From positions 1 through 39,978 of the IMG/VR virus record IMGVR_UViG_3300032331_001137: a stretch of DNA of 39,978 bases. The stretch is one strand, 5' to 3'. The notes beneath the pieces are model-generated. The model did no database searches. It was not told the DNA's origin and saw only the letters and a list, made by a program, of their open reading frames with translations. Shown here in pieces: positions 10,000-18,318 of the stretch; the first letter of the stretch is position 1; every line of letters begins with the position of its first letter. The position numbers and the translations under genes are program-made. Source of the DNA: a virus.

Positions 10000-10025
10000 A
10001 AAAAAGCGCCCCAGGGGAGGGGCGC
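9999..10025 (-). terminator. Rho-independent terminator for the minus-strand replication operon
   Basis: Stem GCGCCCC (10006-10012) pairs with GGGGCGC (10019-10025) around a six-base loop. Seven A residues at 9999-10005 become a T-run directly after the stem when read on the minus strand. No T-run follows on the plus strand, so it ends leftward transcription. The last A of the giant gene's TGA stop is part of the run, so convergent units abut with no spare sequence. Confidence 0.85.
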
Positions 10026-10067
10026 AAACCAACTAAGGAAGGAGAAAAAACGCATGAACTACATACG

Positions 10068-10292
10068 TCAGTCGGAATGTAACACATCCAATTCAATTCT
10101 CCAAAACCTAACTCCGTAAAAACCCTTATCTATGCAAACCCTGTGGGTCAGGCGGATCCCCCGCCTGGTAGCGGCTTTACGCACCGCCCTAGCTAACTGG
10201 GTTGTCTGTATTGCAGGGATAAAGAAAGAAGCGCCTGGGGTTAGCAGGTGCCACTCAATATGAACTTCCGCCCCCTCATTCTTTATTTCCAT
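10068..10292 (-). CDS. Small basic protein downstream of the primase-helicase, unknown function
   Basis: 74 residues from the ATG at 10292, which lies inside the last codons of the primase gene (17-nt overlap), so it is probably translationally coupled. The frame extends 8 codons further upstream, but that lengthens the overlap to 41 nt. The C-terminal half (ARAVRKAATRRGIRL, then GFYGVRFWRIE) is basic and could be a small nucleic-acid-binding unit. No family function is recognised. It is the last gene before the terminator at 9999-10025. Confidence 0.65.
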   Translation of the reverse strand: MEIKNEGAEVHIEWHLLTPGASFFIPAIQTTQLARAVRKAATRRGIRLTHRVCIDKGFYGVRFWRIELDVLHSD

Positions 10293-13098
10293 CAGGCATG
10301 AACTCCTGCATATCAAAGCCGTCTATCTTGCGGGTATCGAGCACCATAGTATTCACCGCGGGAGTGTTTAGTTTAGTACCACGGGCTAGACGTTTCTTAA
10401 TACCAAGTTGTGCAACGCCATCCTTTTCAAGCGCCTCACTAATTGACTTGTAAGAAGTCTGGTGCTTTGTACACCAGTCGCGAAAGTGTTTGGTTGTTAG
10501 AAATAGCAAGTGGGTATCGGGCTCATAGCGCACCAACAATTCTCTGTACGGCATCTGCATCGGAGCTTGCTCCATGTTTGTGCGGCTATCCACCTCACTC
10601 TTAACCACAAGCACTGACTGATTAAACTCGTTGAGGTAGCTACCAATCTGATCCAAAGGACCGGATGAGTTTGGCTTAACGGCAGACTTCGTATTGGAGA
10701 AATACTGCACCGCCCACTGATACACAGGACCGGTCTCAATGTCATGCAAGCCAAGGCGCTTAGCGATCATGCCGCCTACGATGGCCACCGCTGCAAGTGC
10801 AGAGTAAAAGCGTTCACGCTGAGTCAAGCCGGCATCAGCATCAAACTTCGCCTGGACTTCTTTGATCTTTTCTTTGATGGCATCGAGGTGAGCCACCACA
10901 TACTGCATATAGACTTCGCCTGCTACGCCGTAGTTCTCAAACATCAAGTTGTAAAGCTCGTCAGTCTCTTCCTTGGTCATGCTTGTATCGCGGGGCACGT
11001 TGATCTCCACCACACGAGCTAACTCGCCATCGGGAAAAGTCTTCATGCTGTAGAGCACATCATGCACACTGCGGTTACCAGAAGTCCACAAGATCAACGC
11101 CCATGAGGTGTTGTTAAGACGCTCAGAGTTTGACTGAGACATCATGCGGTTACGGCCACGGCCTTGTGTACTGATGTAAGCCAAGTTACTGACTTCATCA
11201 TTGTGCATATTGGTGATCTCATCAATCGTTGCAGGCATATTCTGGATCGTACCCATGCGGTGCATCTTAGATTTAAACGTGTCCTGCTCAAGCATCATGG
11301 TCTCAGACGGGTGGCCAAAGATGCTGTTGATCATCATCTGGATCGTAGTCTTACCGGTGCCTGAGCCATCATCTGTTAAGTGGATCTGCACACCTTTAAG
11401 GTTGGTGAACTTTAAGAGCGGTGTACCAAAACCTGCAAACAGATTAAATGCACGGGCTTCCATGCCTGGACGTGCGTACCAGTTGGCCACACGCTTCCAA
11501 CTCTCTAACGTACCCTTCTTGGCGTAAGCCGGCACCAGATTAGCGGTGGATGAGGATGGTGGGCTGTAGATTGTCTCCCCCACCTTAATCTCGCGGTCTC
11601 CGACCACAAACGTGTTGTCTGCTGTCCAACCAAACTGTAGGCGGGACTTCTCTGCATTTGTCATAAGTTGTAACTCCTTTACCCAACGTGTCATATAAGC
11701 CATGATGCTGTCCATTTGTTTGTTCAATGCAGCCACGCCCTTAGACGCAATCACATCTCTTAGTTTGTCCTTAGCCAATACACTGGCCAGAGGGATCGAG
11801 AACTCACGGATGCCGTCTCTTGGTAGGTGCAGGCGCATCCAAACCATCTCACCCAACTCAGGATCTTCTAATCGCTTAACGACATATAGGTCGTGCTCGT
11901 AGACCAAAATATCTTCTGCCGGTTCATCCGAGCCTTCTTCGGAATCCCCTTTATTTGCCTTGCGGTACACGCCACCATTCCGGCCTCGGAAGTAAGGGAA
12001 TGGGTATTCTGGGATTTCAATCGTGACGTTCTGCCCCAGAGTCTCGTGCTTGATAACGACAATATTATCTTCAGCAGTTGCTTTAGCGATCTCGGAGCCA
12101 AGCTGAATGGGGGAAGAGATCTTCCCTTTGTGTGGGCATCCATCGCACCCAGTAGGATTAGTCTTTTCAAACGTGGCGCAAGTGTGTGGCCCTTTGATAA
12201 GTGCGGCCTTCTCTTCAGTGCCCGCAGGTGAGTAGCCGCCATGCTTACTTGAAAGACGGTGTATGGCCGTGTCCCTATCCTCACAGAACTGAGCGATAGA
12301 AAGACCGGATCTCCATAGAGGTTCTTCAATGGTTTGTTGGTTGACGTAAATGTGAGTAAGCTGCGCACAACCTTTTCCTTCTTTGCCCTTGATCATGATG
12401 GTGGAAAACTTAGACACACGGTTGCCTAGCAACGCCATAGTGGTCTCATCAAGCGGACGCTTGGGTGACGCGGCCAGTGCGGCCATCATATCTACACCAA
12501 CTTTGTCCTTAAATGCCGCAAACTCCACCGACTGCGACATCGACATAATTTCAACTGGGTACGGTGACTCTTCGTTCTTGAAGTTCAGCGTATCAGGTAC
12601 TCGCAAAATGCGTGCGGCATCCGCAGTAACAACAGGGTCTGCATATAGGTTGTGCGTGACGCACAGTTTCTTCAAAGATTCGGCAACGGGTTTCCAATCG
12701 TTATAGCTAATTGCTTCGTTCAAAGCCCAGTATGTATGTACACCTCGGCCAGAGTTAACGATAATGGGTTTAGACAGCCCCGTGTCTTTGCAGAACTCAC
12801 GTAGTGCGGCTATCGCTTGCGCTTGGGATTCATATTTCTTTCCTTCTCCACAGTCTAAATCCAACCAAAATGATTTGAACCACTTAGCATTCTTTGTTGT
12901 CCGGCCTTCATCCGTCTCGAACTTGGCGCATCCAAAATATGCGTCATACCCCTGTTCAACTAGATGCCCTACAAGCTCTGTAAGCTCTGGGACCGTCCTA
13001 ACAAATTCCTGCTTTGAGGTTCCCTTTTTTAATCCCACCACACAATAGATGCCTTCTGTCGGCAGTATCGTGGAGAGAAAGAGATTCCTTGAGGTCAT
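10276..13098 (-). CDS. Primase-helicase: AEP/PrimPol-like primase fused to a P-loop ATPase
   Basis: 940 residues. The N-terminal 170 or so look like an archaeo-eukaryotic primase: acidic WLDLD motif (Asp80, Asp82), SGRGVH with His121 at 116-121, and a DAARILRVPDT stretch near 160-170. A CATFEK...GCDGCPHKG cluster at about 306-325 may bind zinc. The second half has a Walker A motif DDGSGTGKTT near 572-583 and a Walker B-like PATIDEIT near 618-625, then TQGRGRNRM, resembling DUF927-type superfamily 3 helicases. The C-terminus looks like a winged helix. The protein should unwind DNA and make primers at the phage fork. The first gene of its type on this strand before the terminator, with one small gene following. 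Confidence 0.85.
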   Translation of the reverse strand: MTSRNLFLSTILPTEGIYCVVGLKKGTSKQEFVRTVPELTELVGHLVEQGYDAYFGCAKFETDEGRTTKNAKWFKSFWLDLDCGEGKKYESQAQAIAALREFCKDTGLSKPIIVNSGRGVHTYWALNEAISYNDWKPVAESLKKLCVTHNLYADPVVTADAARILRVPDTLNFKNEESPYPVEIMSMSQSVEFAAFKDKVGVDMMAALAASPKRPLDETTMALLGNRVSKFSTIMIKGKEGKGCAQLTHIYVNQQTIEEPLWRSGLSIAQFCEDRDTAIHRLSSKHGGYSPAGTEEKAALIKGPHTCATFEKTNPTGCDGCPHKGKISSPIQLGSEIAKATAEDNIVVIKHETLGQNVTIEIPEYPFPYFRGRNGGVYRKANKGDSEEGSDEPAEDILVYEHDLYVVKRLEDPELGEMVWMRLHLPRDGIREFSIPLASVLAKDKLRDVIASKGVAALNKQMDSIMAYMTRWVKELQLMTNAEKSRLQFGWTADNTFVVGDREIKVGETIYSPPSSSTANLVPAYAKKGTLESWKRVANWYARPGMEARAFNLFAGFGTPLLKFTNLKGVQIHLTDDGSGTGKTTIQMMINSIFGHPSETMMLEQDTFKSKMHRMGTIQNMPATIDEITNMHNDEVSNLAYISTQGRGRNRMMSQSNSERLNNTSWALILWTSGNRSVHDVLYSMKTFPDGELARVVEINVPRDTSMTKEETDELYNLMFENYGVAGEVYMQYVVAHLDAIKEKIKEVQAKFDADAGLTQRERFYSALAAVAIVGGMIAKRLGLHDIETGPVYQWAVQYFSNTKSAVKPNSSGPLDQIGSYLNEFNQSVLVVKSEVDSRTNMEQAPMQMPYRELLVRYEPDTHLLFLTTKHFRDWCTKHQTSYKSISEALEKDGVAQLGIKKRLARGTKLNTPAVNTMVLDTRKIDGFDMQEFMPDGNKE

Positions 13099-13133
13099 AC
13101 TCTCACATTTCTAAAACAGCGTTATTGTGTGGC

Positions 13134-13361
13134 TTATGCCAATTTTTCTATGTACTGTTCAATGGCGTGTTCATGCCGCCAGTGTGGCTCACTCCTGCCG
13201 TAAAACCAAGAGTAAATAGTTTGACGTGATACGCCAAAATGATTCGCAACATCAGACACAGGTACGTCCGCTGCAATGCAGGCACGTCCTAGTTTGACAC
13301 CAAGCTTAAATCGAGAAGCGCGTTTGTTCGCCTCAATAAGTGAAAGGGTGTATCCGTACAT
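13134..13361 (-). CDS. Small helix-turn-helix DNA-binding protein
   Basis: 75 residues. A clear HTH lies at about residues 35-55: SDVANHFGVSRQTIYSWFYG, with a typical second helix (VSRQTIYSW). The domain resembles Cro/XRE-like or transposase-type HTH folds. It lies 35 bp upstream of the primase-helicase in the same direction. No good Shine-Dalgarno precedes the ATG at 13361 (TTTATTTAAACC), so expression may be low. It is a candidate repressor for the palindromic promoters at 14.8 and 30.0 kb; that link is inference. Confidence 0.75.
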   Translation of the reverse strand: MYGYTLSLIEANKRASRFKLGVKLGRACIAADVPVSDVANHFGVSRQTIYSWFYGRSEPHWRHEHAIEQYIEKLA

Positions 13362-13475
13362 GGTTTAAATAAAGATGGAATGGGGACAGCTCACATAAAG
13401 CAGTGTTCTTTTAACGTCCCCCCGATTAAAGGGTGCGATGGCGCTAACCCAACGCCCATCCCCATCCCAAACTTT

Positions 13476-14351
13476 TTATTGCGCCCAATCGTCCAAGATA
13501 GATGAAACGTCTTTGGGAGCAGCGGCTTGTGGCTTCTCGCGTTTCACTGGCTCTTTAACAGGCTCAGCAGCTTTAGGTGTTTCAATCACTGGAGCAGGGG
13601 CAGGGGCTGCAAACACAGCACCATCCAACTCAGCAGGCGTAGAACCAATAGCACGCATGGCATCAGGGTGCTTAGCTAAGCTGCGGATCAACTCAATCTC
13701 TTCAGGCTCCAGGGGGCGAGCCGCTTTGAAGTTAATCTTCTGGCCAGATGCGGCTGTATCAAAGCGCATCTCGGTTACAACTTGAGTTACGTTCAAGCCG
13801 TGGCTACCTAAGAATGCTGCATAGGGTTTGATACCAAGCTTGCCGTTGTCAGAGTTCCACAAACTACTTGATGGGATAACAATCTGGAAGATCTCACCAC
13901 GTTGGTCGTTATCAAGTACCACAGCAAGGCGGCGTTCAAACTTGCAAGCGCGGGAATCACCACGGCCAGAAGAGCCTTTGATATTTTGTGGGCAAGTCAT
14001 GCAGCGGTTTGATTGTGGTGCCTTAGCACGGGGATCAGGCACATCACCCAATGTACTCCAGCAATCAGGAGCCTTAGCGCCTTGGCCTTCTTCATAAGCG
14101 CCTGCGTAGAACTTACGTGACTCACTAGCGGCGGCGGCAACAATCACAACATTCATGCTGCGTTCTTCATTGGTGGCAACTTCTTGTCCGTCTACCATCA
14201 TGCGCCAGACACCACCCTTGATGGAAATGCGCTTAGCGTTTGTCTGCCCTTTTGAAGGCAGGTTACCCATAAGGGCAAGTGTTGCCGCATCAAGTTCAGC
14301 GTTTTTCAAATGAGCGGGGATGCCGCCCTTAAACAAAGTTACTTCTGTCAT
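13476..14351 (-). CDS. Probable single-stranded DNA-binding protein (zinc-containing)
   Basis: 291 residues. The central part has Cys in DCWS, RCMTCPQN and ACKFERR, a set that could bind zinc, followed by beta-rich LAVVLDN and IFQIVIPSSSLW segments like an OB-fold core. The last 50 residues are Ala/Pro/Lys-rich and end with an acidic tip, SSILDDWAQ, as in SSB proteins that recruit partners through their C-terminus. It lies between helicase and primase genes. These traits suggest a gp2.5- or gp32-like ssDNA-binding role, but no family-specific motif proves it. GGAG precedes the ATG. It could also be a recombination mediator. Confidence 0.5.
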   Translation of the reverse strand: MTEVTLFKGGIPAHLKNAELDAATLALMGNLPSKGQTNAKRISIKGGVWRMMVDGQEVATNEERSMNVVIVAAAASESRKFYAGAYEEGQGAKAPDCWSTLGDVPDPRAKAPQSNRCMTCPQNIKGSSGRGDSRACKFERRLAVVLDNDQRGEIFQIVIPSSSLWNSDNGKLGIKPYAAFLGSHGLNVTQVVTEMRFDTAASGQKINFKAARPLEPEEIELIRSLAKHPDAMRAIGSTPAELDGAVFAAPAPAPVIETPKAAEPVKEPVKREKPQAAAPKDVSSILDDWAQ

Positions 14352-14370
14352 TTATTTTCTCCAGTTAAAA

Positions 14371-14763
14371 TTAAGATGCACGTGTCACGGTGACTACGTA
14401 CTTGCTGTCCGAATTCAACCCTGCAGGGGTTGCGTCAGGATTCTCTTCAAGGAACTCACGCACGGCCTTCATAGACAGGCGTTTGTGTAGCAGATGGAAT
14501 GCATCATGCTCCTTGATCATGTTGTAGAAAGCAGGCCAATCACTGGTCCAGTACTGGTGATCGATGCGGCGGTTAACACGTCCAACTCCTGGGACGGAAA
14601 TGTTTCCACCTGCTTCTTCACAGCGAACCAATAGCTCTTGGTTGAGCATCTCAAGTTGCTCTTCCATATGCAGAAGCTCTGCTTCTTGTTGTTTGCGCTT
14701 TTCAGCGATAGCGTCCCGCAAATTGATGTATGCGGAAATTACTTTCTCAGTTGGGTAGTCCAT
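14371..14763 (-). CDS. Coiled-coil phage protein of unknown function in the replication operon
   Basis: 130 residues. Residues about 15-50 are a strong coiled coil (KRKQQEAELLHMEEQLEMLN), followed by VPGVGRVNRR and a DWPAFYNMIKE segment, then a C-terminal strand YVVTVTRAS. This pattern is familiar from small proteins in many phage replication regions, but I know no assigned function. AAGGAG stands before the ATG, and a promoter with a palindromic -35 region lies directly upstream, so this is the first gene of a transcription unit running to the primase. Confidence 0.7.
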   Translation of the reverse strand: MDYPTEKVISAYINLRDAIAEKRKQQEAELLHMEEQLEMLNQELLVRCEEAGGNISVPGVGRVNRRIDHQYWTSDWPAFYNMIKEHDAFHLLHKRLSMKAVREFLEENPDATPAGLNSDSKYVVTVTRAS

Positions 14764-14786
14764 ATTATTTTCTCCTTGTGTGCTCT

Positions 14787-14815
14787 ATTCTAATCACAAA
14801 CTTGACATTGTCAAG
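14787..14815 (-). promoter_or_regulatory. Sigma70-type promoter with palindromic operator on the -35 box
   Basis: Read on the minus strand: TTGACA (14814-14809), 16-base spacer, TAGAAT (14792-14787), 24 bases before the ATG at 14763. The perfect palindrome CTTGACATTGTCAAG (14801-14815, 7-bp arms, one central base) covers the -35 box, as expected for an operator bound by a dimeric repressor. Confidence 0.7.
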
Positions 14816-14821
14816 AATTAT

Positions 14822-16369
14822 TTAACTAAGTATTTCCCCGTATAGATCGGTCATCTTCGTATGGATGTCAACCTTCTCTTGGAGCATCTTGTAAATCTTA
14901 CGTTCTACAGGACTGCCTTGCAGGTGAAATACTGTGCTTGGATTCTTCTGACCCGCACGATGCACGCGTGCGTTTGCTTGCAGGTATGTCTCTACGGACA
15001 TTACTGGGCTCCAGTAGACGATGGTGTCGGCTGCGTGGAGTGTTACACCATGGCTTGCAGCTTGTGGCTGTATAACCAAGATGCGTGGGTTCTTTTCCGT
15101 TTGGAACTTGTGGAATATTTCTGTGCGCTTCCTTGCTGTGACTCCTCCATGAATAACGTCAACTGTGTAGTGCTTACTCAACTCGTCAGAGACAATTTGA
15201 ATAGCGTGTCTGTAGGGGACAAATATCAGTACTTTGTGACTGGCTTCATCGATAACTTCTCTCAAAACATTCAAGCGGTTGCTTGCATCAAACTCAACAA
15301 TCTCACCGTTGTCCGCATACACCGCACCGCCTGATAGCTGCAACAGTTTGTTTAGGTTAGCTGCCGCGTTGATGGTGGTGATTTGTTCACCGGCTGCAGT
15401 GACAAGCATCTCTTTACGCATCAGGTCATAGTACTTTTGTTGCTGCGCTGTGAGCGGTACATCTCGCGTCACGTAGGTCATCTCTGGTAAGTCCAAACAC
15501 TGCTCCTTCGTAAATCGTATGGCCGGCTGCAAGGCTTCATGAACAACGGTCTCCGCGTTGGGTTTTACAATCCATCTAAACTGCGTAACCTTGTGCATCA
15601 CTGTGTCTCTAAATGCGCCCATGTACTTGGGCACCCGCTCAGGGCTTACAAGCTTGGCAAGGCCAAACGCATCTACAGGGGATTGAGATGCCGGTGTACC
15701 GGTAAGCATCCAGAGCCACGTGTCTGGCTTGATAATGTTAGACAACACCTTCCAACGTTTAGTCTGTGGGTTCTTGTAGGCATTGGCCTCATCTACTACG
15801 ATCAGATCAAAGCCGGCCTTAGCAACATCATCTGCAACGATCTCCACACCATCAAAGTTAATGATGATGAACTCAGCATCACCACTGATAATTTCTTTGC
15901 GTTTATCACGAGCACCATGAGCGATGTCCACTGTGCGGTGCATGGCAAACTTAAAGAGGTCTGCTCTCCAGGCTGAGTCCATGATGGACAGCGGGCAGAT
16001 CACAAGCACTCTGCGCACAAGCCCTAACTTCATGAGGTAGTCTGCCGCCCAGATAACTGAGCCAGTCTTGCCAGTACCCTGCTCGTTGAAGCAGAATGCC
16101 TTGCGGTTAAGCGTAAGGAACGAAGCCGTGGTTTTCTGATGGTCAAACGGTTTATACATTCCGTTCCATGCGTACTGCCCCTCGATAGGTGAGGGCGCAC
16201 CAGTGATCTTGAGGTTGCGCAGAACCTTTACTTCTTCCAAGCCCCAGTGCACCAACACCTCATGATGATCGGGGTGTTCCTTGATAATGCGGCTCTTTGG
16301 GATCACGTTGGTGATCCTGTAACCGTCGCGCACTCGCAACAAAAGTGCTCTGTTGTCAACTACTTCCAC
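14822..16369 (-). CDS. SNF2-type superfamily 2 helicase
   Basis: 515 residues from a GTG start at 16369, preceded by GGAG six bases upstream. Helicase motifs: I (NEQGTGKT, 95-102), II (VVDEAN, 191-196, DEAN rather than DEAD/DEAH), III (LTGTP, 222-226), and C-terminal motifs V-VI ending in ARVHRAGQKNP (about 467-477), the SNF2/Rad54-like form. It should translocate on or remodel duplex DNA, for example in fork restart or recombination. Phage members of this family are usually short like this one. It is followed by the promoter at 14787-14815 and preceded by a 120-base gap. Confidence 0.9.
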   Translation of the reverse strand: MEVVDNRALLLRVRDGYRITNVIPKSRIIKEHPDHHEVLVHWGLEEVKVLRNLKITGAPSPIEGQYAWNGMYKPFDHQKTTASFLTLNRKAFCFNEQGTGKTGSVIWAADYLMKLGLVRRVLVICPLSIMDSAWRADLFKFAMHRTVDIAHGARDKRKEIISGDAEFIIINFDGVEIVADDVAKAGFDLIVVDEANAYKNPQTKRWKVLSNIIKPDTWLWMLTGTPASQSPVDAFGLAKLVSPERVPKYMGAFRDTVMHKVTQFRWIVKPNAETVVHEALQPAIRFTKEQCLDLPEMTYVTRDVPLTAQQQKYYDLMRKEMLVTAAGEQITTINAAANLNKLLQLSGGAVYADNGEIVEFDASNRLNVLREVIDEASHKVLIFVPYRHAIQIVSDELSKHYTVDVIHGGVTARKRTEIFHKFQTEKNPRILVIQPQAASHGVTLHAADTIVYWSPVMSVETYLQANARVHRAGQKNPSTVFHLQGSPVERKIYKMLQEKVDIHTKMTDLYGEILS

Positions 16370-16389
16370 GTTTTCTCCGATGCGTAATC

Positions 16390-16413
16390 GCTCTGAAAGC
16401 GGTCTTTCAAAGC
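16390..16413. other. Imperfect inverted repeat in the leader of the SNF2 helicase gene
   Basis: GCTCTGAAAGC and TCTTTCAAAGC form an 11-bp near-palindrome with two mismatches and a 2-base loop, beside a T-rich tract on the plus strand. It lies in the 120-base non-coding gap (16370-16490), 21 bases upstream of the GTG. It could be a leader hairpin or operator; no promoter box is convincing here. Confidence 0.3.
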
Positions 16414-16490
16414 ATTTTTATTTTAGTTCGGGGCTTCCACCCGATCCCACTTCGCTTTAACGTCTGCGTGTCCTAGACGTCTTTGCAAGA

Positions 16491-16769
16491 TTACTTCTTA
16501 CGTTCTCGCTTGCTTGTCTCAGACACCAAGTTCTTTTGAGCATCGCGCTTGAAAGATCTATTCTTTGCAGCCGACTCCACACGGATACCATTCTTGATGG
16601 AGCCGCCCTTGTCAATTGCCTTTACGTGAGCGGCATCCATGCCGTCACCCTTATGTACTTTACCTTCTCGCGTCAGCTCACGACGAGCCTTGTTGCGCTG
16701 AGCACGGTTCTTCTTTTGCTCTTCCGTACCTTGGTACGTTTCGTATTCACGTTTGTAGTTACGGGGCAT
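16491..16769 (-). CDS. Small HNH-like phage protein
   Basis: 92 very basic residues. The N-terminus (YKREYETYQGT, then KKNRAQRNKARREL) and the core (KGDGMDAAHVKAIDKGG, then NGIRVESAAKNRSFKRD) match a common small phage family with an HNH-like layout: a His after an Asp, then two spaced Asn. Other members usually have two adjacent polar residues (DHK or HHK) where this one has AHV, so nuclease activity is uncertain and it may only bind DNA. It lies two bases after the Cas4-like gene with AGAGG before its ATG. Confidence 0.65.
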   Translation of the reverse strand: MPRNYKREYETYQGTEEQKKNRAQRNKARRELTREGKVHKGDGMDAAHVKAIDKGGSIKNGIRVESAAKNRSFKRDAQKNLVSETSKRERKK

Positions 16770-16771
16770 GA

Positions 16772-17449
16772 TTACCTCTTACCATTATGGGAACATTCTA
16801 GGACGGGACACCAATTCTTGCAAGTGAAGTTGCGCTTAGGATTCCACACATTGTTCTCGTGGCACGCCACCAACTGATCCACGATGGGATGGAACGGAGC
16901 GAACAGATCATACGTAGTTTCCACATCGTAATCCTCTTTGATAAAGTCCTTGGCCACCACAAACAACAGCCCTGCCTTGACCTTCTTAATGTCAGGAAAG
17001 TGCAGGAATGTGGCTGCAGCCAAAAGCTTTAACTGCTTGGTGTCCGCGTACTGGGCACTCTTGCCGGTCTTGTAGTCCACCAGACGAGCCTCGCCCTTTT
17101 CCCTGTTAATCACCAGCAAGTCAGCGATGCCCCGCCAGTAGCGGTCAGGGTCATGAAACCCACAGGGTGTCAACACTTGGTTTACATATTTCACACCCAT
17201 CTCGTACTCGCAAAGCTTCTCGCCATCGAGTTTGTTCAGTGTGTCAAGCATGGGCTGAACGTAGGCGTACTTGCCTGGAAGTGGCTTGCCGTCACGGATG
17301 AATAGCTCAGCCGCTAAATGCAGGTCTTTGCCGTAGTTCATCGCGTCCGACTCGGGCTCGACAATGCTCTTTTCCACCTTGATGTGGAAATACTTTTTAG
17401 GGCACTGATCAAAAAGGCTCAGGCTACTGTACGACCAAGTAATGTTCAT
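16772..17449 (-). CDS. Cas4-like / RecB-family exonuclease with predicted Fe-S cluster
   Basis: 225 residues. N-terminal [15 protein letters not shown] (Cys16) is the RecB-type opening; His44 in GKDLH, Asp110 in GIADLL, Asp125 and Lys127 in VDYKTGK, and Gln139 give the full PD-(D/E)XK active site. Cys210, Cys214 and Cys219 ([10 protein letters not shown]) near the C-terminus with Cys16 form the four-cysteine set that holds a 4Fe-4S cluster in Cas4 and AddB. The enzyme should resect DNA ends. No Cas genes are nearby, so a recombination or host-DNA-degradation role is likely. Its ATG overlaps the sigma-like gene's stop (ATGA). Confidence 0.85.
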   Translation of the reverse strand: MNITWSYSSLSLFDQCPKKYFHIKVEKSIVEPESDAMNYGKDLHLAAELFIRDGKPLPGKYAYVQPMLDTLNKLDGEKLCEYEMGVKYVNQVLTPCGFHDPDRYWRGIADLLVINREKGEARLVDYKTGKSAQYADTKQLKLLAAATFLHFPDIKKVKAGLLFVVAKDFIKEDYDVETTYDLFAPFHPIVDQLVACHENNVWNPKRNFTCKNWCPVLECSHNGKR

Positions 17450-18318
17450 CTGTCTAATACCAAGTGTGCGTTTCTTTTGCTAATCTCGAGAAGCAGTTCA
17501 TGCAACTCTGGTTTTGTGCGTTTGAGATGTTCCATCCATGTTGTATCTGTACCGCGCACAGCCATACGTTCATGAAACTCTTTGTCTGCTTTTGCCTCGG
17601 CTTCACGTTGCCGCTGCCTAGCTTCCTGCCATCTTAACTTATGTTCTTCATTTGCTTTCTCCTCTTCTGCGACTCTTTGCTTGGCTTCCCAAGCTTTTTC
17701 TGCCGAAGACTTTGGGGTCAACAAGTCTCTGAATATGTCTAACCGTGACGGGTGCTTTAGTTTGCGTAACGCTTTGGCCTCGATCTGTCTGATTCTTTCT
17801 TTTCCCACATCAAACATAGGTCCGATCTCTTCGAGAGTATGTTCTTTACATCCGTCCAGACCAAACCGCAAGACTAGAACCTTCCGCTCACGTGGTGTAA
17901 GTGTATCAACCACCTCCATGACTTTAGATTTTCGCTCTTCGTCAAAGAGACTATCATCAACTTCAAGCATTTGAAACGCATCTTCCGTGGTCATCCCTAA
18001 AGCCGCACGCATTCCGTTCATGTCAAGCTCACGCTGAGCCACATTCGTAGTGAGCTTCATAGTTAACTGCTCTGATGTCCATAGTTCTGTAGGCAGGGCG
18101 CAGAGTTCCTCCATAACCTTCTTGGCCAAACCGCTAAACTCACCAGTGTTTAAAAGTGGTGGATCTTTCATGGCAATCAAACGTCCTAGCGATTGTTGCC
18201 GTATGTCTGCCGCCCTGCAAAACGAAGCAACGTTAGCGTAGCCGGCATTCTCAATGGCATTCAAAAGTAGGTTGTTGCGAACCGTTACCTTGATGCGGTA
18301 TTCGTTAACAGTCTCCAT
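17446..18318 (-). CDS. Sigma-70 region 4 protein with N-terminal XRE-like HTH (phage transcription regulator)
   Basis: 290 residues from ATG 18318, chosen because GGAG lies six bases upstream and only 14 nt overlap the polymerase gene; the frame runs on to 18396. Residues 13-75 resemble an XRE-like HTH ([17 protein letters not shown]). Residues 138-192 are a clear sigma-70 region 4: [15 protein letters not shown], then [20 protein letters not shown] and KALRKLKHP, the part that reads the -35 box and binds the RNA polymerase flap. Region 2, needed for -10 melting, is absent. Residues about 205-255 are a charged coiled coil. It may redirect host polymerase or act as an appropriator-type factor for late genes. 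Confidence 0.85.
   Translation of the reverse strand: METVNEYRIKVTVRNNLLLNAIENAGYANVASFCRAADIRQQSLGRLIAMKDPPLLNTGEFSGLAKKVMEELCALPTELWTSEQLTMKLTTNVAQRELDMNGMRAALGMTTEDAFQMLEVDDSLFDEERKSKVMEVVDTLTPRERKVLVLRFGLDGCKEHTLEEIGPMFDVGKERIRQIEAKALRKLKHPSRLDIFRDLLTPKSSAEKAWEAKQRVAEEEKANEEHKLRWQEARQRQREAEAKADKEFHERMAVRGTDTTWMEHLKRTKPELHELLLEISKRNAHLVLDR

Noticed and set aside
10006-10025. Plus-strand terminator for the giant protein gene
   Set aside because: The hairpin is followed by AAACCAACT on the plus strand; the T-run exists only on the minus strand.
11868-12368. 166-codon minus-strand frame inside the primase gene
   Set aside because: It is a shadow of the 940-codon primase frame; composition is Ser/Leu/Arg-rich with no domain.
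15539-15976. 145-codon plus-strand frame opposite the SNF2 helicase
   Set aside because: Antisense shadow; no ribosome site or motif, while the minus-strand frame has all helicase motifs.
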